Assembly (NCBI GenBank): GCA_900468625.1 | Contig: UBUL01000020.1 | Coordinates: 62,001 to 126,000, forward strand | Source of the DNA: Hyphomicrobiales bacterium | Lineage (GTDB): Bacteria; Pseudomonadota; Alphaproteobacteria; Rhizobiales; Rhizobiaceae | Direction: 5' to 3' | DNA length: 64,000 nt | Shown: positions 58,989 through 64,000 of the stretch, piece by piece | How positions within the stretch are numbered: position 1 is the stretch's first letter | Layout of the letters: each line of letters begins with the position of its first letter | Notes under the pieces: generated by a model | What the model saw: the letters and a program-made list of their open reading frames with translations, nothing else | The model's database searches: none | What the model was told of the DNA's origin: nothing | Position numbers and translations under genes: made by a program

Positions 58989-60164
58989 ATGATGAAAAGT
59001 CTTCGCCTGCCGATGGCGGGCGGCGCTATCGCCGCCTTCACCCCTGTGAACGAACCGCTGATCGCGCCTGTGAAGCCGGTCGGCGGTCATCGCTTCAATC
59101 GCGTGGCCTATGCCGCTGCGCATGTCGTTGTCGACGCGCTGGCGGACAACGATCCCTGGCTCGACCGCAACATAGACTGGGAACGCACCATTGCCTTCCG
59201 TGAATATCTTTGGGGCCTCGGCCTCGGCGTGGCGGAGGCGATGGACACCGCCCAGCGCGGCATGGGTCTCGACTGGGCCGGCGCGAAGGAGCTGATCGCG
59301 CACGCGCAGTCGGCGGCCCGCGGCCGCTCGGACGCCGTGATTGCCTATGGCGCCGGCACCGACCACCTCCAGCCCGGTCCCGATGTCACGATCGATGACG
59401 TCATCCGCGCCTACGAGGAACAGGTCGCCTATGTAGAAGGGCAGGGCGGCCGTGTCATCCTGATGGCAAGCCGGGCGCTTGCCGCGGCCGCCAAGAGCTC
59501 CGACGACTATATCCGGGTCTACGACCGCATTCTTGGTCAGGTCAAAGAGCCTGTCATCATTCACTGGCTCGGTTCGATGTTCGATCCGGCGCTGGCAGGT
59601 TACTGGGGATCGGCCGACGACATGCGGGCCATGGAGACCGCGACCGCGATTATCAACCAGAATGCGGCCAAGGTCGATGGCGTAAAGATATCGCTGCTTT
59701 CGGCGGAGAAGGAAATCGTCATGCGCCGGCGGCTCGATCCGTCGGTCAAGATGTATACCGGCGACGATTTCAACTATGCCGAACTGATCGCCGGCGACGA
59801 ACAAGGCTATTCACACGCCTTGCTCGGCATCTTCGATGCCGTAGCGCCGGCGGCGAGTGCGGCGCTTGCGAGGCTCGCCGAAAACGACCTCGACGCCTTC
59901 CATGCGATCCTGGCGCCGACTGTGCCGCTGTCGCGCCATATCTTCAAGGCACCGACGCGCTTCTACAAGACCGGCGTCGTCTTCCTTGCCTATCTCAATG
60001 GCTTCCAGGACCATTTCCAGATGCTCGGCGGTCAGCAGAGCGCCCGTTCGATCCAGCATCTTTCGGAGCTGTTCCGCCTCGCCGATACGGCGCGCGTGCT
60101 GCGCGATCCGGATCTGGCGGCCTATCGGATGAGGGCGGTCCTTGCCACCGTCGGCATCGAATAG
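58989..60164 (+). CDS. DUF993 protein (dihydrodipicolinate synthase-like TIM barrel)
   Basis: A 391-residue DUF993 protein, remote kin of the DapA/N-acetylneuraminate lyase aldolases. Lys233 in VDGVKIS stands where the Schiff-base lysine is expected; KMYTGDDFNYAELIAGDEQGYSHALLG follows, like the DapA GDD/SG loop. Such enzymes make or break C-C bonds in oxo acids. It follows the Gfo/Idh gene by 12 bases with AGGAGG in the gap, and precedes the TIM-barrel gene by 31 bases. No pathway is established for DUF993 that I know of. Confidence 0.9.
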   Translation: MMKSLRLPMAGGAIAAFTPVNEPLIAPVKPVGGHRFNRVAYAAAHVVVDALADNDPWLDRNIDWERTIAFREYLWGLGLGVAEAMDTAQRGMGLDWAGAKELIAHAQSAARGRSDAVIAYGAGTDHLQPGPDVTIDDVIRAYEEQVAYVEGQGGRVILMASRALAAAAKSSDDYIRVYDRILGQVKEPVIIHWLGSMFDPALAGYWGSADDMRAMETATAIINQNAAKVDGVKISLLSAEKEIVMRRRLDPSVKMYTGDDFNYAELIAGDEQGYSHALLGIFDAVAPAASAALARLAENDLDAFHAILAPTVPLSRHIFKAPTRFYKTGVVFLAYLNGFQDHFQMLGGQQSARSIQHLSELFRLADTARVLRDPDLAAYRMRAVLATVGIE

Positions 60165-60195
60165 AGGAAAAAAGGGATCGGAGGAGGAGATCGCG

Positions 60196-61026
60196 ATGGC
60201 GATAGAGGGTCTGTCCATCAACCTGGCGACGGTGCGCCTGCAATATGACATGCGCCAGGCGGTGGAAGCCTGCTTGCAGCAGGATATCGTTGCGATCGCC
60301 CCCTGGCGCGATCAGGTGCACAAGATCGGGCTTCCGGAAGCCGCCCGCATCGTTGCTGACAACAGGCTGAAAGTCACCGGGCTTTGCCGCGGCGGCATGT
60401 TTCCTGCCGCGCATGCGGAGGGCAGGGCGGCGGCGATCGACGACAACAAGCGCGCGATCGACGAAGCGGCGGCGCTCAATGCAGATTGCCTCGTTCTCGT
60501 CGTCGGCGGTCTGCCGGAAGGAACGAAGGATATCGCTCATGCCCGCGAGATGGTGGCCGACGGCATTGCCGCCATCCTGCCCCATGCCCGAAGTGCGGGG
60601 ATTCCGCTGGCGATCGAGCCGCTGCATCCGATGTACGCGGCCGATCGAGCCTGCGTGAACACGCTGGAGCAGGCGCTCGATATTTGCGATCTTTTGGGTG
60701 AAGGCATCGGCGTCGCCGTCGATGTCTATCACGTCTGGTGGGATCCGAAGCTCCATGAACAGATCGCGCGGGCCGGTGCCGGTGGCCGGATTCTCGCACA
60801 TCATATCTGCGACTGGCTCGTTCCGACCACCGATCTGCTGCTCGATCGCGGCATGATGGGCGACGGTGTCATCGATCTCAAGCGCATCCGCGCGGAGATT
60901 GAGAAGACTGGCTTTTTCGGTCCGCAGGAAGTGGAGATTTTCTCTCAGAATAATTGGTGGAAGCGGCCGGGCGAGGAGGTTCTCACCACCTGCATCGAGC
61001 GCTTCCATACCGTTTGCCGAGCTTGA
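60196..61026 (+). CDS. sugar phosphate isomerase/epimerase family TIM-barrel protein
   Basis: A 276-residue xylose-isomerase-like barrel. Metal-site candidates are the Glu in AIEPLHPMY, Asp and His in VDVYHVWWD, His in HHICDW and Glu in VEIFS. The arrangement (EPLHP ... DVYHVWWD) is that of a subgroup found with DUF993 and Gfo/Idh proteins. GGAGGAGGAG precedes the ATG at 60196; the frame to 60142 overlaps DUF993. Likely an isomerase or epimerase in the same sugar or polyol acid route. Confidence 0.9.
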   Translation: MAIEGLSINLATVRLQYDMRQAVEACLQQDIVAIAPWRDQVHKIGLPEAARIVADNRLKVTGLCRGGMFPAAHAEGRAAAIDDNKRAIDEAAALNADCLVLVVGGLPEGTKDIAHAREMVADGIAAILPHARSAGIPLAIEPLHPMYAADRACVNTLEQALDICDLLGEGIGVAVDVYHVWWDPKLHEQIARAGAGGRILAHHICDWLVPTTDLLLDRGMMGDGVIDLKRIRAEIEKTGFFGPQEVEIFSQNNWWKRPGEEVLTTCIERFHTVCRA

Positions 61027-61316
61027 GCGGTTCAGACAGCAATCGGCAATAAAAAAGCGCCGGATCGACGCGGTGTGATATGATACACTTACTTAGGACA
61101 TTCGGTTGGTGTTTGCCGACCGCTTTCGGCCAAGTGAGCAGTTGGGGCCGAGTTTCGATATCCAGCTGGAAAAGATTGATTTCAGGCAGCTATGGGCGAC
61201 AATCAGCTCGCGAGTACTCTGCCTGGCATCGGACGATCCAGAGTGGAGCACCAAATCGAACGGGCCTTACGCGTGCCGGAAGGTTCTGACAAACCGCGAA
61301 AGACGGGGAGAGGGGA
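61027..61316. other. intergenic region before the NCS1 permease
   Basis: 290 bases with no palindrome of note. An open frame from 61106 to 61354 runs into the permease start, has no ribosome site and no family likeness, and is not called. Confidence 0.45.
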
Positions 61317-62771
61317 ATGACAATACAAAATCCATCACCTTCATTGTACAATGACGATCTGGCGCCCGCCGAGGAGAGGAAGTGGGGCGCATTCAGTATC
61401 TTCAATGTGTGGACCTCAGACGTTCACAGCCTTTGGGGATATTATCTTGCGGCGAGCCTTTTCCTGCTGTGCGGCAGCTTCCTCAATTTTGTGATCGCGA
61501 TCGGTATCGGCTCGCTGGTCATCTTTTTCCTGATGAGCCTGGTCGGTAATGCCGGTGTCAAAACGGGTGTACCGTTCCCGGTTCTCGCTCGTGCCTCGTT
61601 TGGAACGTTCGGCGCAAATGTCCCCGCCCTGGTGCGGGCCGTCGTCGCCTGCTTCTGGTATGGCGCCCAGACCGCGGCGGCGTCAGGCGCCATCGTCGCT
61701 CTTCTCATCCGCAACGAGAACATTCTCGCATTCCATCAGAATAGCCACATGCTCGGCCATTCGACGTTGGAGGTCATTTGCTACGTCGTCGTCTGGGCGC
61801 TGCAGCTTTTGATCATCCAGCGCGGCATGGAAACGGTGCGCAAATTTCAGGACTTGGCCGGCCCTGCCGTCTGGATCATGATGCTGGTGCTTGCGGTCTA
61901 TCTTGTCGTCATGTCCGGCACCTTTTCCTTCGGCAGCGAAATACCGCGCGACGTTCTGCTTGAAAAGACGAAGGATGCCGGCGTGCCTGGTGAGCCGGGA
62001 TCCTTGCCGGCGCTTGCCGCTGTCGCGGCCACATGGATCACTTATTTCGCAGCGCTTTACCTGAATTTCTGCGACTTTTCACGTTATGCCACGGACACCA
62101 AGACTTTGCGCAAGGGCAACCTTTGGGGTCTGCCGATCAATTTGCTCGCCTTCTGCCTCGTGGCCGGCGTGACAACCACGGCGGCCTTCACCGTCTATGG
62201 CGAAGTACTTCTGCATCCCGAAGCGATCTCGGCGAAATTCGACAGCTGGTTCCTGGCACTGCTTGCTGCATTGACCTTCGCGGTCGCAACGCTCGGCATC
62301 AATGTGGTCGCGAACTTCGTCTCGCCGGCCTTCGATTTCTCGAACGTCTTTCCCCGGCAGATCAGCTTCAAGCGCGGCGGCTATATTGCGGCCCTGATCG
62401 CGCTGGTGCTTTATCCTTTCGCGCCGTGGGAGACGAGTGCTGCACATTTCGTCAACTTCATCGGTTCGAGCATGGGGCCGATTTTCGGGATCATGATGGT
62501 GGACTATTATCTGATCCGGAAAGGTGAGCTGAACGTTGCGGCGCTCTACCACGAAAGCGGCGAGTTTCGCTTCCAGAACGGCTGGCACAGAAATGCTTTC
62601 ATCGCCCTTGTGATCGGTGCGCTGTTCTCGTCGATCCTGCCGACCTTCACATCAATCCTGCCGGAGTGGTGGGGGACCTACGGTTGGTTCTTCGGCGTCG
62701 GTATTGGAGGCGCCGTCTATTATCTGTTGCGTATGAGTGCTCGCGGCTCCGCCGTCGGCGCTGCGACTTAA
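61317..62771 (+). CDS. NCS1 family nucleobase:cation symporter
   Basis: A 484-residue, 12-helix transporter. It opens with LAPAEERKWGAFSIFNVWTSDVHSLWGYYLAASLF, then GVKTGVPFPVLARASFG and the substrate-site region ACFWYGAQTAAASGAI, typical of NCS1 (cytosine, allantoin, hydantoin, pyrimidine) importers. YLNFCDFSRYATDTKTLRKGN is the helix 6-7 motif. GGGGAGAGGGG lies directly before the ATG. Close to the DUF993 operon but separated by 290 bases, so co-regulation is uncertain; it could import a hydantoin- or purine-type nitrogen source. Confidence 0.92.
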   Translation: MTIQNPSPSLYNDDLAPAEERKWGAFSIFNVWTSDVHSLWGYYLAASLFLLCGSFLNFVIAIGIGSLVIFFLMSLVGNAGVKTGVPFPVLARASFGTFGANVPALVRAVVACFWYGAQTAAASGAIVALLIRNENILAFHQNSHMLGHSTLEVICYVVVWALQLLIIQRGMETVRKFQDLAGPAVWIMMLVLAVYLVVMSGTFSFGSEIPRDVLLEKTKDAGVPGEPGSLPALAAVAATWITYFAALYLNFCDFSRYATDTKTLRKGNLWGLPINLLAFCLVAGVTTTAAFTVYGEVLLHPEAISAKFDSWFLALLAALTFAVATLGINVVANFVSPAFDFSNVFPRQISFKRGGYIAALIALVLYPFAPWETSAAHFVNFIGSSMGPIFGIMMVDYYLIRKGELNVAALYHESGEFRFQNGWHRNAFIALVIGALFSSILPTFTSILPEWWGTYGWFFGVGIGGAVYYLLRMSARGSAVGAAT

Positions 62772-62781
62772 AGCAAGGAAA

Positions 62782-62833
62782 TAGAGCATGGTGCCGCCCG
62801 AAAGCCGACCACGCTTTTCGGCATCATGCTCTA
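62782..62833. repeat. rhizobial palindromic repeat TAGAGCATG...CATGCTCTA (copy 2)
   Basis: TAGAGCATGGTGCCG and CGGCATCATGCTCTA pair with one mismatch; loop with CCGAAAG/CTTTTC as in the copy at 49801. It fills the gap between convergent genes, and its last three bases are the stop codon of the ROK kinase gene. Confidence 0.7.
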
Positions 62834-63550
62834 GAAACGCAAGCTTTCGTCCTTCCACAGCCGAAAGCCGCCGAGAAAGGCATTTTCGTTGTCACCGGCG
62901 CGGCAGCGTTCAGGCAGCGTCTTGAGCTTTCCGACATTGCCGCCACCGATGACGGTTTCATGCGGCAGCAATGCTGCTTGCAGCTTGCCCACGACCTTCT
63001 CCACCGATTTGCGCCATTTCTTCTTGCCGTATTTTTCGAGGCCCCGCTCGCCGACGAAATCTTCGAACGTCTCATCCTTCCTGTAGGGCAGATGGGCCAG
63101 CTCCATGGGCAAGCAGACGTAATTGACGATCATTGCCGAACCCAACCCCGTACCCAATCCAAGAAAAAGCATATTGCCGCCGTTATAGCCGCCGATTGCC
63201 TGCAAGACCGCATCGTTGACGAGCCTGACAGGCTTGCCGAAAGCTGCGGATAGGTCGAAGCCTTTCCAGCCGGGACCCAGGTTGTGTGGTTCGAGCGCCG
63301 GTTTGTTGTCGGTGACCGGACCGGGATAGCCCATGCCGATGACGTCATATTGCCAGTCGGCGGTCAGTTCCTTGACAGCCTCCACCATCTTTTGCGCCGA
63401 CATTGCCGTACCGGAGACAGCGGCACGCCGGTCGCTACCCGAACTCAGGCGCACTTTGACATGCGAACCGCCAAGATCGATTGCGAGTACGACGAGGTCT
63501 TTCGATGTCGTGGACGTCGGTTGCTTGGGAGCTTTTAGTTTAACACTCAC
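62831..63550 (-). CDS. ROK-family kinase (polyphosphate glucokinase-like)
   Basis: A 239-residue sugar kinase-like protein: ATP/phosphate loop VLAIDLGGSHVKVRL (about 20-34), GMGYPGPVTDN, the catalytic-region Asp in VRLVNDAVLQAIGG, and FLGLGTGLGSAMIV. It lacks the usual ROK zinc-binding cysteines, as do polyphosphate glucokinases (PPGK), which it matches in length. Probably phosphorylates glucose using polyphosphate or ATP. Next to a glucoamylase-like gene on the same strand, it would use the glucose that enzyme releases. Confidence 0.9.
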   Translation of the reverse strand: MSVKLKAPKQPTSTTSKDLVVLAIDLGGSHVKVRLSSGSDRRAAVSGTAMSAQKMVEAVKELTADWQYDVIGMGYPGPVTDNKPALEPHNLGPGWKGFDLSAAFGKPVRLVNDAVLQAIGGYNGGNMLFLGLGTGLGSAMIVNYVCLPMELAHLPYRKDETFEDFVGERGLEKYGKKKWRKSVEKVVGKLQAALLPHETVIGGGNVGKLKTLPERCRAGDNENAFLGGFRLWKDESLRF

Positions 63551-63590
63551 GATGCATGACTCCTCAAGGTACGTCTATTGCCAATAACGT

Positions 63591-64000
63591 CTAGCGAGTG
63601 CCTGCGACCACTGCTACCGAGAAGTCCATCCCTTCCCAATGGCCGGTATCGGGCCAATAGAAGGTGAAGGCGATGACACTTCCCTTCTCCAGCCGCTCGG
63701 TCGCAAGCTCCGCCACGTCGATGCCGAAGCCGTTTTCGCGAGTTTCGATATCGCCTTTGCTTTTCCAGCCGTCGGAGCTCCAACGGACGACGGCTTTCGC
63801 CATCACCTCGATCCTGAGGCGCTTGCCGGCAAGAACCTGCGATGTCTTGTTGTTGAAACGCCAGAGTATGAAGGGGGCGGTCGTCTTGTTTTTGATGTAG
63901 CGTTCGACGCCTTGCGGCGGCATGTCGAAGACGGCGTTGTCTCTCAGCGAACGCAGCAGCTTGATATGCTCGGCATGAGCCCAGACGAGCGGCATGGCGC
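63591..64000 (-). CDS. GH15 glucoamylase-like protein, C-terminal part (5' end outside window)
   Basis: Only the last 136 or so residues are in the window; the frame stays open to base 64000. It begins in AMPLVWAHAEHIKLLRSL, the conserved PLxWAHAEYxRL motif of GH15 glucoamylases/glucodextranases, followed by a beta-rich C-terminal region (APFILWRFNNKTSQVLAGKRLRIEV ... GSVIAFTFYWPDTGHWEG). The ATG inside that motif is internal, not a start. It releases glucose from alpha-glucans; the kinase gene follows 40 bases downstream. Confidence 0.88.
   Translation of the reverse strand, partial: AMPLVWAHAEHIKLLRSLRDNAVFDMPPQGVERYIKNKTTAPFILWRFNNKTSQVLAGKRLRIEVMAKAVVRWSSDGWKSKGDIETRENGFGIDVAELATERLEKGSVIAFTFYWPDTGHWEGMDFSVAVVAGTR

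Noticed and set aside
61106..61354. 82-codon frame before the NCS1 permease
   Set aside because: No ribosome site, overlaps the permease start, and no family pattern.
1..64000. CRISPR arrays, prophage, insertion sequences, tRNA or rRNA genes
   Set aside because: Looked for spaced direct repeats, transposase motifs, integrases and tRNA-like TTC-arm patterns; none convincing by eye. A tRNAscan or ISfinder search would settle it.

Overview
The window looks like chromosomal or large-replicon DNA of a Rhizobium-type alphaproteobacterium. It has high GC, rhizobial small-protein families (DUF982, DUF993, DUF4168, an S21 paralogue), EcfG-type stress promoters, rhizobial palindromic intergenic repeats, and long operons for catabolism of nitrogen compounds. 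I see no phage, insertion sequence, CRISPR array, rRNA or tRNA.

Region 1 (about 1-16 kb) is a general-stress island. It holds a partial SbmA/YddA-like ABC exporter, an Rmf-like protein, a large-subunit catalase (katE), two short-chain dehydrogenases, a PPC/DUF296 protein, a DUF2231 membrane protein with a PQQ-type sugar dehydrogenase lipoprotein, an extra ribosomal protein S21, a BON protein and two very small proteins. Six sites match GGAAC-N17/18-GTT, the alphaproteobacterial EcfG (RpoE2) promoter, just upstream of these genes. One is symmetric and could fire in both directions between the two dehydrogenases. The island also contains an intact paoABC-like molybdenum aldehyde dehydrogenase operon and decayed genes: a YsnF-like stress protein and a vapBC pair.

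Region 2 (16-20.6 kb) has two regulator/target pairs: a TetR regulator divergent from a Bcr/CflA drug exporter with a palindromic operator between them, and an AraC regulator divergent from an aldo/keto reductase.

Region 3 (20.7-49.4 kb) is a large catabolic cluster. It combines a three-part flavoprotein/2Fe-2S oxidase resembling hydrogen cyanide synthase or opine oxidase, an ATP-dependent hydantoinase/oxoprolinase pair (hyuAB), LysR and AsnC regulators, a peptide/opine-type ABC importer, two haloacid-dehalogenase-fold hydrolases, a class III aminotransferase, a PuuB-like amine oxidase, two aldehyde dehydrogenases, a tartrate-dehydrogenase-like enzyme, a cupin, a D-2-hydroxyacid dehydrogenase, an ArgE-like deacetylase and two related double-domain GNAT acetyltransferases. 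The likely logic is import of an amino compound, oxidation or transamination to an aldehyde, then oxidation to an acid for central metabolism. The substrate cannot be read from the sequence. Two OccR-like ATAA-N7-TTAT palindromes lie between the oxidase subunit and hyuA.

Region 4 (49.4-56.7 kb) has a DUF4168 secreted protein, an MFS exporter beside a ChrB-N-domain protein, a CDF metal exporter with an unusual His-rich C-terminal extension, a sugar-nucleotide-type epimerase and a TIGR03862-like flavoprotein. Region 5 (56.7-64 kb) has a TetR regulator with matching palindromes before itself and before a Gfo/Idh/MocA - DUF993 - TIM-barrel operon, then an NCS1 permease, a ROK/polyphosphate glucokinase-like kinase and the 3' end of a GH15 glucoamylase-like gene.
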